In this document: positions 25,900-35,017 of the stretch, piece by piece | How the letters are laid out: every line of letters begins with the position of its first letter | How positions within the stretch are numbered: the first letter of the stretch is position 1 | NCBI GenBank assembly: GCA_964494205.1 | Contig: CAZBRD010000012.1 | Coordinates: forward strand, 124,001 to 188,000 | Reading direction: 5' to 3' | DNA from: JBBTCX01 sp964494205 | GTDB lineage: Bacteria > Planctomycetota > Phycisphaerae > UBA1845 | Length of the DNA: 64,000 bases | Made by a program: the position numbers and the translations under genes | The notes under the pieces: generated by a model | Told to the model about the DNA's origin: nothing | Databases searched by the model: none | The model's input: only the letters and a program-made list of their open reading frames with translations

Positions 25900-28722
25900 C
25901 TAATATTTCGCGCCGGCGCGCGAGGTTCGGCAATTTGTAGCACCAAATAGTGCCAATCCTGCCACAATAGCGACGCCAAGCAAGCTCCAGTCCGCATACC
26001 ACAGACTGAGCGAACTTGCGAACGGGGTTGTGCTCAATACGGAAGCGACAAAGAACGCAACGATCGCAGGCAGCAGACCCAATCGCGTCAGGACGATCAA
26101 AAACACGCCAATTCCGCCAAAGCCCAGAAACAGCCATGACGTAAGCATGTGCGCGCCTCGCGGGAGAATCACGGGCGCAAGCAGCAGTCCCGTCACAACG
26201 ACTGCCAACTTCGCATTGCGCGTCAGCATGCGCACAAGAATCAACAAGAGCAAAAACATGAGCCCGTCAACGATGGCTCGCGGCATGCTCCCAACATGGC
26301 TCGCCAAAGTGTCGCGCAAGCCAAATAGTTTCTCTGCAATTCGATCGCCAAAAAGAAATGGCCGTGGACGCCATCCTAACGCCTGCACAAGCATTCGCTC
26401 ACCGGCGGCAAGGAACACCCATGAGCAGCCAACCAGAACGCCCGCAATGATATGCCTGCCAACGGCTGCGTCGCGAAATTGCGATCGAACCGCGCGATTC
26501 CACGTCACAAGGATTTCCGGCCAATAACGTCTCGTGCTCAAGTCGACTACCACGAAGAGAATCCCAACGGCCGTAGCCAGCCCCATCGCGCGTGAGATGG
26601 CAATGCTGAGGCGAAGCATCTCGCTGCTCAGCGAATTTGCACCTCCCATGGTCAATACCGAGCGCAGGAAATCGAGGAGAAAAACAACTACCGCCAAACG
26701 CACGGCGCCATCGCGATCGATGCGGCCAGACCAATATCCTCGCCATGCCCACGGTATCGCAACCGCAATGATGAGCATGAAGATGACTTGCAAGCCAGCC
26801 GAAACAAGCTCGCGACGTTGCTTCATCTTGAATCGAACATGGCTTAGTTCGAGTGGTTTGTCGCCGGGTGTTTTCGCGAAAAACACCGGCCTGCCGCCGA
26901 ATGCAAGACCCAACGCGTCGGCAGTATGTTGCGGCGAGGCACTCTCCGGGCGACGCCATTCAATGAGTGGACCTTCGTTCGCCGGAAGATCGACATACCA
27001 ACCGGCACGGGTCATGACCGCGTCTCTGAGATCCGCTGCTGCCAGCAGCGTTGAAAAGGACTCAACCGGTTCTGAAGGCCCTATGTCGAGTTCTTGTAAG
27101 TCAGGCGAAGCGACAAATGCAAGCAACCTTCCTTGCAGATCAAGAACAACAACCCGCGATCCAGGTTCTAGTGGAGGGTCCGTCAGCGATACTCGGCCCA
27201 CGCCAAACAAAAGGGAGTCAATCCCATTTGGTTCAAGCGATTCCTTGTATTCGCGGTACCAATAGACAGGGTCGCCAGCGAATTCATCCGGCGAATGCAT
27301 GTCGAGCCGCGGCGGGGCATATTTGGTCACGAAATTCTCAGCTTCGCGACGATCGCAGTAGCCCGAAGCATGTTTTGCCCAAGAAACAAAGTTATCACCC
27401 AGCGTCGCTCGAGCGCGTTCCTTCAGCGAACCAGGTGGCAATGCGCCGAGGTGATCCCAACCGCTCGTCGTCATGGAGCGCAACACCCATGTGCCCGCAA
27501 TGAGTACGCCAATGATGGCGAGCAACGCCATTGTTGGAACGCGCGTCGAGGAAACTGACGCGAGCGCGACGACTTCCGGCGGCGGCGTCAAATGCGCTGC
27601 GACGACGTCGCTGAGCACATTCGAGCCGGGCAATGCAGCCGCGACGATTAGCGCCGACGCGGGTCGCGCAGCCGGGTCTTTCTCCAGACATTGCAAAATG
27701 ATCCGCTCGACCTCGGGCGGAATGTCACGAACGAACTGCGATGGCACGGGCGGCTGCGCGTTCTGATGCAGCTCGGCGAATTCATCGATCGTTTCGGCAT
27801 CGAACGCTTTGTGTCCGGTGAACAGTTCGAACAACACCAACCCAAGTGAATAGATATCGCTCTGCACGCTAACACCGCGTCCAGTGATTTGTTCGGGCGC
27901 CATGTATGCGGCTGTGCCAGTGCGAATGTCTGAGTCGGGGATTTCGTGGGCCATCGCAGCCACGCCGAAATCGGTGACGCGCACCTGCCCCTGCCCGTCG
28001 ATCATGATGTTCGGCGGTTTGAGATCGCGGTGCAGGACGTTCTTGCTGTGCGCGACGGCGAGCCCGAGGCAAATTTGCCGCGCGACATCCAGCGCACGCT
28101 CTACGGGCATGCGGCCAATGCGGTGATAAAGCGATGCGAGGTCTTCACCGTCGACATATTCCATTGTGAGGAAATATTCGCCGTTCGACTCAACTAGATC
28201 GTGTACGCGGCAGATGTTGGGATGTGTCACGGTCCGCGCGAGCCGGGCTTCTTGGCGAAGACGGGCGACCCATGCGGGGCTTTTCGAGAATCCGCGCGGC
28301 AGGAATTTCAATGCGACCGGCTGTTCCAGCGTCAAATCTTCGGCGCGGAACACTTCGCCCATACCGCCTGCACCAAGTCGACTGACGATGCGATAGCGGT
28401 CGGCGATCAGCGTTCCCGAGGGAAGGTCCCGTGCGTTATCGCGAACAGCCGAACGCGATTTCTGGGCGCGTGGAGGGTCCGGTTTTGCGCCGAAGTGAAC
28501 GGTGCCCGCTTTGGCTTGCGCAACCGGAATCGATTGGACGGTCGAATCAGCAGAGGATTGTTGGATTGTGGGCAGGTGTGCCGCCAGCAAGTCTTCGACT
28601 TCGCGTTGCAGGCTGGTATCGCCGGCGCATTGATCCGCGACGAACTTCGACCGGTTTGCTACAGGTTGGTTGAGCGCGTTGAGAAAAATCTCCCGCGCGC
28701 GGGCGAATTGCTCCGCGGTCAT
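25900..28722 (-). CDS. Ser/Thr protein kinase with extracytoplasmic region and multi-pass membrane domain
   Basis: A 940-residue protein. A 100-residue N-terminal region is followed by a complete Hanks-type kinase domain (about 110-375): GAGGMGEV, VALKFL, HRDLKPPN, VTDFGVAA and YMAPEQ. One membrane helix (VPTMALLAIIGVLIAGTWV) leads to about 200 residues that may be extracytoplasmic. The C-terminal third has about eight hydrophobic segments, resembling a transport or sensor membrane domain. The ATG at 28722 overlaps the sigma factor stop (ATGA), and the two are certainly cotranscribed. It is probably a signalling kinase that controls the ECF factor or reports an envelope signal. Confidence 0.93.
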   Translation of the reverse strand: MTAEQFARAREIFLNALNQPVANRSKFVADQCAGDTSLQREVEDLLAAHLPTIQQSSADSTVQSIPVAQAKAGTVHFGAKPDPPRAQKSRSAVRDNARDLPSGTLIADRYRIVSRLGAGGMGEVFRAEDLTLEQPVALKFLPRGFSKSPAWVARLRQEARLARTVTHPNICRVHDLVESNGEYFLTMEYVDGEDLASLYHRIGRMPVERALDVARQICLGLAVAHSKNVLHRDLKPPNIMIDGQGQVRVTDFGVAAMAHEIPDSDIRTGTAAYMAPEQITGRGVSVQSDIYSLGLVLFELFTGHKAFDAETIDEFAELHQNAQPPVPSQFVRDIPPEVERIILQCLEKDPAARPASALIVAAALPGSNVLSDVVAAHLTPPPEVVALASVSSTRVPTMALLAIIGVLIAGTWVLRSMTTSGWDHLGALPPGSLKERARATLGDNFVSWAKHASGYCDRREAENFVTKYAPPRLDMHSPDEFAGDPVYWYREYKESLEPNGIDSLLFGVGRVSLTDPPLEPGSRVVVLDLQGRLLAFVASPDLQELDIGPSEPVESFSTLLAAADLRDAVMTRAGWYVDLPANEGPLIEWRRPESASPQHTADALGLAFGGRPVFFAKTPGDKPLELSHVRFKMKQRRELVSAGLQVIFMLIIAVAIPWAWRGYWSGRIDRDGAVRLAVVVFLLDFLRSVLTMGGANSLSSEMLRLSIAISRAMGLATAVGILFVVVDLSTRRYWPEILVTWNRAVRSQFRDAAVGRHIIAGVLVGCSWVFLAAGERMLVQALGWRPRPFLFGDRIAEKLFGLRDTLASHVGSMPRAIVDGLMFLLLLILVRMLTRNAKLAVVVTGLLLAPVILPRGAHMLTSWLFLGFGGIGVFLIVLTRLGLLPAIVAFFVASVLSTTPFASSLSLWYADWSLLGVAIVAGLALFGATNCRTSRAGAKY

Positions 28723-29294
28723 GCCGCGTTTCCTTTGAGACGATTGCGAAGCCAGGCCTTTGCGTGGGTCCACTCGCCTTCGATCTTTCGCTTGGAAACG
28801 CCGAGCGCCTGTGCGACTTCCTCGACGGTTAGCCCGCCGAAAAACCTCAGTTCAACCACGCGGGCTTCTTCGGCGTCCAATTTTGAAAGGGCGTCGATGG
28901 CGTCGCTGACTTCTTCGACGTCAACTTCCTGCGGCTCATCGCAGATGATGTTGTCTTCGAGCAGCACTCGCTTGCGATCACCGCCTCGCTTCTCGCGACC
29001 GCGAGTGCGGGCGTAGTCGATCAGCACGCGACGCATGATGGACGCGCCGATAGCCAGGAAGTGCGTGCGACCCTGCCAGTTCACGCGACTCTGATCAGCC
29101 AGTTTCAGAAAGGCTTCATGAACGAGCGCGGTAGGTTGCAATGTGTGACTCTTGCGCTCGCCCTTCAGCAGGCGGCCGGCCATCGCGCGGAGTTCGTCAT
29201 AGACCAGTGGAGTAAGCTGTACCGCAACCTGTTCCGAATTGGCGGAATCTATGTTGGTGAGAAGTTCGGTTACGACCTTGGAAGGTTCGCTCAT
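28719..29294 (-). CDS. ECF-type RNA polymerase sigma factor
   Basis: A 191-residue sigma factor of the ECF subfamily common in planctomycetes. Region 2 is visible at LRAMAGRLLKGE, PTALVHEAFLKL and IMRRVLIDYAR. Region 4 is at LDAEEARVVELRFFGGLTVE and the helix-turn-helix EEVAQALGVSKRKIEGEW. No anti-sigma gene is adjacent; instead a Ser/Thr kinase gene overlaps it. Regulation of these sigma factors by kinases is known in related systems, so a kinase-sigma pair is the likely unit. Confidence 0.93.
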   Translation of the reverse strand: MSEPSKVVTELLTNIDSANSEQVAVQLTPLVYDELRAMAGRLLKGERKSHTLQPTALVHEAFLKLADQSRVNWQGRTHFLAIGASIMRRVLIDYARTRGREKRGGDRKRVLLEDNIICDEPQEVDVEEVSDAIDALSKLDAEEARVVELRFFGGLTVEEVAQALGVSKRKIEGEWTHAKAWLRNRLKGNAA

Positions 29295-29479
29295 AAGTGC
29301 GCTCGTATCGACCCATTAGCAAGAAAGAACTCGCTACGATGATACGACGCGTAGGCGCACAAGCAACATTCGACGTGATCGGCTAGCCCAAAAAACATGG
29401 GGCGGTCGCTACACGTGACTGAGACGTAGCAGCGCACCGCCCCCGGGCAGTCCCCCCTGACACCCGCACCGTAGTGAGG

Positions 29480-29590
29480 CTATCCAAAGAGCCCGCTCAA
29501 CCATTGGCCCACGGCGCCTGAGATTAAGCCCGTGAGTACTTCGCTAAGGGCCGTCCAGAGAGAGCCCACAATTCCTTCTAATCCAGTCAT
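29480..29590 (-). CDS. 36-residue hydrophobic peptide gene
   Basis: ATG at 29590 is preceded by an excellent ribosome site (GAAGGAG, six bases away); TAG is at 29482-29480. The peptide starts MTGLEGIVGSLW, continues with an amphipathic or hydrophobic helix (TALSEVLTGLISGAVGQW) and ends LSGLFG. Its size and composition resemble small membrane-active or toxin-like peptides, but no family is recognised. It lies upstream of the sigma factor-kinase pair on the same strand and downstream of another very small gene (29856-29963). Confidence 0.65.
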   Translation of the reverse strand: MTGLEGIVGSLWTALSEVLTGLISGAVGQWLSGLFG

Positions 29591-29855
29591 GGATTTCTCC
29601 TTCTTCTTGTACAAGTTTCAGCCGCCCGCCGTCGCAATGAATTCCGGGGCGCGAACGTGCGTAGGCTTCGATAGTGAACACCGTCGCACCCGATAGCTGT
29701 GTGGCGGACCGACGGGCGGCTGATAAATATTCAACAAACAATCCTTGAGTTCAGGTTTTCAATCTCGAATCTCAGATTTCAGATCTCAAAAGGTCGGCGA
29801 GCCGATGCCGTGATCACTTCGCGCTGTTTCCACCGGCATCGACCACCGACCGTCG
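29591..29855. other. Spacer between two very small genes
   Basis: It contains an inverted pair: CAGCCGCCCG near 29617-29626 and CGGGCGGCTG near 29715-29724. It has no clear gene. The arms are far apart and are not followed by a T-run on the minus strand, so their role is unclear. Confidence 0.4.
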
Positions 29856-29963
29856 TCAGCCGCCCGTGATGCTTCCAAATAAGTCGGTGATCGAGCAGCC
29901 CCCCATCTGGCATGCAATGACCCCCGCACCGAGCATGACCATCAAGCGTCGAACTGTATTCAT
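29856..29963 (-). CDS. 35-residue exported or lipoprotein-like peptide gene
   Basis: ATG at 29963 is preceded by AAGGAG eight bases upstream; TGA is at 29858-29856. The peptide starts MNTVRRLMVMLGAGVIACQM and ends with GGCSITDLFGSITGG. The positive N-terminus, hydrophobic core and following Cys residues resemble a miniature lipoprotein signal, giving a very short mature peptide. It shares the LFG motif and small size with the gene at 29480-29590. No known family is recognised. Confidence 0.6.
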   Translation of the reverse strand: MNTVRRLMVMLGAGVIACQMGGCSITDLFGSITGG

Positions 29964-30360
29964 TTTGATATCTCCTTCGTGGCGACAACCGCAGGATCGG
30001 ACCGGCAGAATGGTTCAATACCACGTTTCCACTAGAGGTTTCTGTGCTCCGCCGGTGAGGCAGTGTTCGTTCCACACACCCAGACGCGATAGGCAGACAA
30101 CGAACCCGCAAAATTCTTCTGGCCGGATAATCCGCTTTCTACGGTCGCGACGTGGACCCGCCATTGTCGCAAATAATCCCCCCTTACTAAGGGGGAATTC
30201 AGGGGGGTCTTCTCCTAGAACCGACTGAACATCCTGCAATTGACTGCAACGCCTTCGCCTATTGCCCAATGCCTGCTGCCTAATGCCTCTTCGCTGCGGT
30301 CCGAGAACTGTTTTGTCGCGTACGCTGCTGTCGGGAGAAAGTCCGACGGGAGAAACGAAC
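29964..30360. other. Divergent intergenic region with a dispersed repeat
   Basis: These 397 bases hold promoters for the minus-strand small genes and the plus-strand 77-residue gene. Bases 30175-30209 are a copy of the AATCCCCCCTTACTAAGGG repeat followed by AATTCAGGGGGGTC. No other gene is seen. Confidence 0.5.
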
Positions 30361-30594
30361 ATGACCCACGCGGAAGAAACCTGGCGAATGTGGCAGCGTG
30401 TGCAGCAGAACGGAGCGGCTTACGATCGATGGTCGGCGTTCTTCGTATCGTTGATCGACGACCCGGAGACGGCTCAGGCCCTGTGCGAAATGGGCATGAA
30501 GATGGTCCGCCGCGAACTGATGCCGTCAGCGGCTACGCGATTGCAGGTTGAGAGGATTATGGCAGAGGCGATCATGAGTGGACGACCAACCTGA
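30361..30594 (+). CDS. 77-residue hypothetical protein
   Basis: The start at 30361 has GGGAG eight bases upstream. The product is predicted helical and charged (MTHAEETWRMWQRVQQNG ... VERIMAEAIMSG). It has no signal peptide and no recognised domain. It is isolated on the plus strand between the small-gene cluster and selD. The reading is plausible by ribosome site and codon use only. Confidence 0.55.
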   Translation: MTHAEETWRMWQRVQQNGAAYDRWSAFFVSLIDDPETAQALCEMGMKMVRRELMPSAATRLQVERIMAEAIMSGRPT

Positions 30595-30695
30595 GTCCTT
30601 CCTTGCATTGCTGACCATAGATGCCAAGCTGGTTCGCGTAGTTGCTATGTGTTTGGGTAAGTACATCGCAATACACTTCATTACATGAAGAAATA

Positions 30696-31751
30696 TCACC
30701 GGGTCTTCACCAGGCATATTGCATGCTGATTCGTCGTAACCACCCTTCCTATCATGGCAACCTCGTGACCTAAAACAGAAGTCAGACGACTTGCAAGTTT
30801 CTCGGCCCGCTCTTCCCCCACCGCTATCAGCAATCCCCCAGAAGTCTGCGCATCCACCAGCACCTTCACCAGCGTTTCGGCGACGCCATCAACCTGCACA
30901 TGTTCGCGCAGGTGCTCCCAATTCGTGCGATAGGCTCGGGTGATGTAACCCTCGTTGGCTAACCGCAACGTGTCGTGCAGCAGCGGCACTTTGGATGCTT
31001 CGATCTCGATGGTTACACCACTCGCAGCCGCTATCTCGTACGCATGGCCAACCAGCCCGAATCCGGTGATGTCGGTGGCTGCATGCACGCCGACTTCGAT
31101 CATGGCAGCACATGCGCTCGCGTTGAGCTCAGTCATCACGGCGATTGCCTCAGTCAGATCGTCCTGCGAAATCGCGTCCTGCTTGGCTGCCATCGTCAGC
31201 ACGCCCGTGCCGATCGGTTTGGTGAGCACGAGAACATCGCCCGGTTTCGCACCGGCGTTCGTCACCACGCGATCGGGATGCACCACACCCGTCACCGACA
31301 AACCATATTTGACTTCTGCATCGCGAACTGTGTGCCCACCGACAATAACCGCACCCGCCGCAGCCACCCGCTCTGCCCCGCCGCGCAGAATTTCGTGCAG
31401 AACCTCGACCGGCAGATCCTTATCCGGAAAGCCCACGATGTTCATGGCGGTCACAGGCCTGCCGCCCATTGCGTAGACATCAGACAAGCTGTTCGCGGCT
31501 GCAATGCGACCAAAGTGAAATGGGTCATCCACCAACGGCGGAAAGAAATCGAGCGTCTGCACGAGTGCGGTCGAACCATCGAGACGATAAATCCCCGCGT
31601 CGTCGAAATGCTCGATTCCGACGAGTAGATTCGCATCGGTCACGCGAGGTAGTTGGCGCAGGACCTGCGCGGTCGCTCCCAGTGAGAGCTTACCGGCTCA
31701 ACCGGCGCAACTTGCGTAATTCGTTAGTCGCACTTTTCGCGAAGGTGTCAT
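30696..31751 (-). CDS. selD: Selenide, water dikinase SelD, selenocysteine-containing
   Basis: SelD makes selenophosphate from ATP and selenide for selenocysteine and selenouridine synthesis. The full frame starts at ATG 31751 and passes through an in-frame TGA at 31700-31698 (codon 18). Read as selenocysteine (U), the N-terminus is RLTNYASCAGUAGKLSLG, which aligns with the Cys17 motif LTQYSHGAGCGCK of E. coli SelD. Lys21 matches the catalytic Lys. Downstream blocks DFFPPLVDDPFHFGRIAAAN, AMGGRP, VGGHTV, LTKPIGTGVL, DITGFGLVGH and DAQTSGGL confirm the family. Length is 351 residues, the usual size; without read-through the protein would lack its active site. A SECIS-like hairpin follows the TGA. 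selA, selB and tRNA-Sec are not in the window. Confidence 0.93.
31670..31700 (-). promoter_or_regulatory. Bacterial SECIS-like hairpin after the selD UGA
   Basis: On the minus strand, two bases after the TGA, CGGT-AA-GCTC-TCACTGG-GAGC-G-ACCG folds into a two-segment stem (CGGT/ACCG and GCTC/GAGC). A seven-base loop carries Gs. Bacterial SECIS elements lie just downstream of the Sec UGA and bind SelB. Position and shape fit, but the structure is predicted by eye. Confidence 0.7.
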
Positions 31752-31982
31752 GACGGCGATGTTAATCGTGCATTGAGCGGGTGTCACAACGAAGCAGCCG
31801 CCGGTTGCAACCCGGAACGGTTTGAAGGGTATCCAAGAATAGATGAGCATGCTCGGGGTGAACTTCGCGCATAGGAACTCCCCAGAAATTCAGCGCTGGA
31901 CACACCGCGTAAATCCCGCGAGAATAGGCGCTTAGCGTTATGGTGACCCAGTAATCCGGCGAAATCGATCGACAAGGTTGGC

Positions 31983-32996
31983 ATGAACTATCGCACTCGA
32001 ATCCTCGCATTCCCGTTCTTTTTGATAACAACCGCCTGCGCATGTTGGGCGGCTGATTCGCTTGAGGGCGTCGAAGCTCATGTTCGCCCAAGCTCGTTCC
32101 ATGTCCCTCTTGGTCATCCGGTCTGGGTCACGTTCTTCCTTGAGAACACAACCGATAAATCGGTTCAGATTTCTGTACACGGCACCGAGCCGATGCTCCC
32201 CCCGCCCGACATGGGACTTCCCATGTCGCACGTGTTCAGCGGCGGCAATGCGGCCGGTGTGAACGTGTTCACCGATAGCGGTCGTCGATGGGAACTGCCG
32301 GTGGGATACAAGGCTCCAACCCAGGCGCCGCTTGTGCTGCTCGCACCCTTGAGCACCGTTGGGAGTCGAATCGATCTGCGGGAGTACTTCCCTTCACTTC
32401 GCGGCGCGGGCCAATACAAGATCAACTGGAAGCCATATAAAGGCGCACTCACCAGCGAAACAATCACCATCAACATCGCGCCGTTGAAGCAGGTCGAGAT
32501 CACGACCGACGATGGAACGATGATCCTTAAGCTGTTCTACGAAGAAGCTCCGGAAACCGTGTCGAACTTCCTTGAGCTCGCCAAGACAGGTTTCTATACC
32601 GGCAAGACTTTCCATCGTGTCGAGCCCGGTTATATGATGCAGGGCGGTTGTCCGCGCGGTGACGGTACCGGCATTCGCATCGATGGCAAGCGCGTTCCGG
32701 CTGAGGCCAACAATCGACAACATGAAAAAGGCAGCATCTCGATGGCGCTGCTCGACGACGACCCCGACTCCGGCAGTTGCCAGTTCTTCATCTGCAACAC
32801 GCGTCAAAAAGAATGGGACGGAAAATATACCGTTTTCGCACAGCTCGTCGGCGAGGAATCACTGGCAACACTCGACCGACTGATGGCTACACCCGTTGAT
32901 GATCTGGGGCGGCCGCAAAAAACAATCTATATGCGCTCAGTGAAGGTCACCGACGCACCTGCGGAGCAACCCGCTTACGGCCATACTTCACCCTGA
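31983..32996 (+). CDS. Exported cyclophilin-type peptidyl-prolyl isomerase
   Basis: A 337-residue exported protein. A signal peptide (ending CACWA) is followed by a 150-residue beta-rich N-terminal domain. A cyclophilin domain (about 175-320) then shows ETVSNFLELAKTGFYTGKTF, FHRVEPGYMMQGG, the continuation GDGTG, SISMALLDDDPDSGSCQFFI and YTVFAQLVG. The Arg in FHRV and the Gln in QFFI match catalytic-site positions. It probably assists folding of envelope proteins. The ribosome site AAGG lies five bases before the ATG. It is divergent from selD. Confidence 0.9.
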   Translation: MNYRTRILAFPFFLITTACACWAADSLEGVEAHVRPSSFHVPLGHPVWVTFFLENTTDKSVQISVHGTEPMLPPPDMGLPMSHVFSGGNAAGVNVFTDSGRRWELPVGYKAPTQAPLVLLAPLSTVGSRIDLREYFPSLRGAGQYKINWKPYKGALTSETITINIAPLKQVEITTDDGTMILKLFYEEAPETVSNFLELAKTGFYTGKTFHRVEPGYMMQGGCPRGDGTGIRIDGKRVPAEANNRQHEKGSISMALLDDDPDSGSCQFFICNTRQKEWDGKYTVFAQLVGEESLATLDRLMATPVDDLGRPQKTIYMRSVKVTDAPAEQPAYGHTSP

Positions 32997-33051
32997 TGAA
33001 TCGTTCCTACAGCGGTTCCCTTACCTACCTCGAAAGCACTGAGGGCTCGCC

Positions 33052-34785
33052 ATGGCGGGTCTGAAACCCAACGAGATTGTCGTGATATTCCTCGCGCTGG
33101 GCGTCCTGCTGGCCGTTGCGCGGATTTTTGGGGAGATCGCGCGTAAGCTGAATCAACCGGCTGTCCTCGGCGAATTGCTCGCCGGCATTCTGCTGGGGCC
33201 GAGCGTGCTTGGCTATTTCGTTCCGGAACTTACTTCGTATTTGTTTCCCAAGAGCGGCTCCGTGGCCACCGTTTTCGGCGGCCTGCGCACGATCTCCATC
33301 GTGCTATTCCTATTGGTCGCCGGTATGGAGGTAGACCTTTCCACGCTCTGGCGACAGGGAAAAGCGGCAATTTCGGTCGGCGTGTCGGGCATCGCGCTGC
33401 CGTTCAGCCTCGGCGTCATACTCGCGCTGGCTGTTCCGAACTTCCTCGATCACGAAACACAGGCGAACAAGCTGGCGTTCACGCTGTTCATGGGCACAGC
33501 CATGTCGATTACCGCTCTGCCGGTCATCGCGCGCACCCTGATGGACCTGAAACTCTATCGCACCGATTTCGGAATGTTAGTGATCGCGGCCGCAATGTTT
33601 GATGATCTGGTCGGGTGGATTCTATTCGCGTCGATTCTCGGCCTGGTTGGTCAGACTGCGCAACACGGCGGCCATGTTCTTTCGACCATTGTCGGCGTGG
33701 TGGTATTGACCGCCACGATCCTCACCGTCGTTCGCTGGTTCGTGCATCGATCACTGCCGTGGATCCAAGCGCACGCCACGTGGCCCGTGAGCATATTGAG
33801 TTACTTCATCGCCCTCGCGTGTCTTGGCGCCGCCTGTGCGGAATGGCTCGGCATTCACGCGATCTTCGGGGCATTCCTGATAGGCGTAGCGATTGGCGAT
33901 TCGTCCCACCTTCGCGAGCACACCCGCAACATCATGGGCGCGCTCGTCTCGTCCTTTTTCGCACCGCTCTTTTTTGTCAGCATCGGGCTGGGCACTAACT
34001 TCGTGACGAACTTCGACTGGCAGCTGACACTGGTCATCATATCCGTGGCCTGCATCGCGAAGATCATCGGTTGCACAGCCGGTGCGATTTTCGGCGGAAT
34101 ACCGCGCCGCGACGCGCTGGCTGTCGGTTTCGCCATGAACGCGCGCGGAGCCATGGAAATCGTGCTCGGCTTGCTCGCTCTACAGGCGGGCCTCATCGAC
34201 GGGCGACTCTTTGTTTCGCTCGTCATCATGGCGCTTGTGACTTCGATGATCTGCGGCCCAGCGCTTCGCGCGATTCTGGGCTTGTCGCATCCCAAAGAAC
34301 TGCGCAACTATCTGCACCCCAGAGCATTCATTCGGCGATTGGAAGCGACCGATTCAGCATCAGCCATTCGCGAGCTTGGCTCCGCGCTCGCACTCGCGGT
34401 TTCGCATAACGAAGAAACGATCCTGCGCAATTCGCTCCAGCGCGAAATGCTGATGTCGACCGGCCTTGGTGATGGCGTGGCCATTCCGCACGCGAGCATC
34501 GCGGGACTCTCCTCAACTGTTGTCGCTTTCGGAATCTCCCAATCCGGCATCGACTTCAACGCACCTGACGGGGCTCCCTCGCACTTCATCTTCCTCGTCC
34601 TAACCCCGGCGGATGACAAGGGCGAGCAAACCAACGTTCTGTCTCAGGTCGCCCGAACCTTCGGCCATCCGGCCATGCGCCACGCGGCCCTCAACGTCGC
34701 GAACTTCACCGAGCTGCTGGCCGTGCTGAAAACACATGCCGTCGAACCCGCACCCACCCCGGAAAAGCAACTCATCGTGACCTAA
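33052..34785 (+). CDS. CPA2-type cation/proton antiporter fused to a PTS EIIA domain
   Basis: A 577-residue membrane protein. About twelve hydrophobic segments of the Kef/Na-H exchanger type (PAVLGELLAGILLGPSVLGY, FLLVAGMEVDLSTLW, AIFGAFLIGVAIGDS) occupy residues 1-400. From about 430 to the end there is an EIIA domain of the fructose/nitrogen class. Its phosphoacceptor histidine is in GVAIPHAS (His480), followed by a HFIFLVLTPADDKG segment. The fusion suggests that ion transport is controlled by a phosphotransferase relay, but no EI or HPr gene is nearby. A ribosome site (GAGGG) precedes the ATG. Confidence 0.9.
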   Translation: MAGLKPNEIVVIFLALGVLLAVARIFGEIARKLNQPAVLGELLAGILLGPSVLGYFVPELTSYLFPKSGSVATVFGGLRTISIVLFLLVAGMEVDLSTLWRQGKAAISVGVSGIALPFSLGVILALAVPNFLDHETQANKLAFTLFMGTAMSITALPVIARTLMDLKLYRTDFGMLVIAAAMFDDLVGWILFASILGLVGQTAQHGGHVLSTIVGVVVLTATILTVVRWFVHRSLPWIQAHATWPVSILSYFIALACLGAACAEWLGIHAIFGAFLIGVAIGDSSHLREHTRNIMGALVSSFFAPLFFVSIGLGTNFVTNFDWQLTLVIISVACIAKIIGCTAGAIFGGIPRRDALAVGFAMNARGAMEIVLGLLALQAGLIDGRLFVSLVIMALVTSMICGPALRAILGLSHPKELRNYLHPRAFIRRLEATDSASAIRELGSALALAVSHNEETILRNSLQREMLMSTGLGDGVAIPHASIAGLSSTVVAFGISQSGIDFNAPDGAPSHFIFLVLTPADDKGEQTNVLSQVARTFGHPAMRHAALNVANFTELLAVLKTHAVEPAPTPEKQLIVT

Positions 34786-35017
34786 CCCTTACTGTCAAAC
34801 TGGCAGGTAGTACCCTCTCCGGCTGATTCTTTGACAGTTCATTCCACCAATCTGCAACTCTCATAGTAACCCCTGATACTGCGACATTTGCACATAAACC
34901 ATTACAAAATATCACCTTATGAACTAATCAAAAATGCTCCGCACGTTCCGCGTACAGCGGCGCGGGTCATGCAAGATCGTGATTCCAGCGGAAGGTCCGC
35001 GCCAACTTAGGTGAACC

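Noticed and set aside
29544..29741. 65-codon minus-strand frame over the 36-codon gene
   Set aside because: It starts at TTG without a ribosome site and runs over the strong ribosome site of the smaller gene.
31698..31700. TGA as the end of a separate short peptide upstream of selD
   Set aside because: The codons before it encode the conserved start of SelD, so read-through as selenocysteine explains it better.
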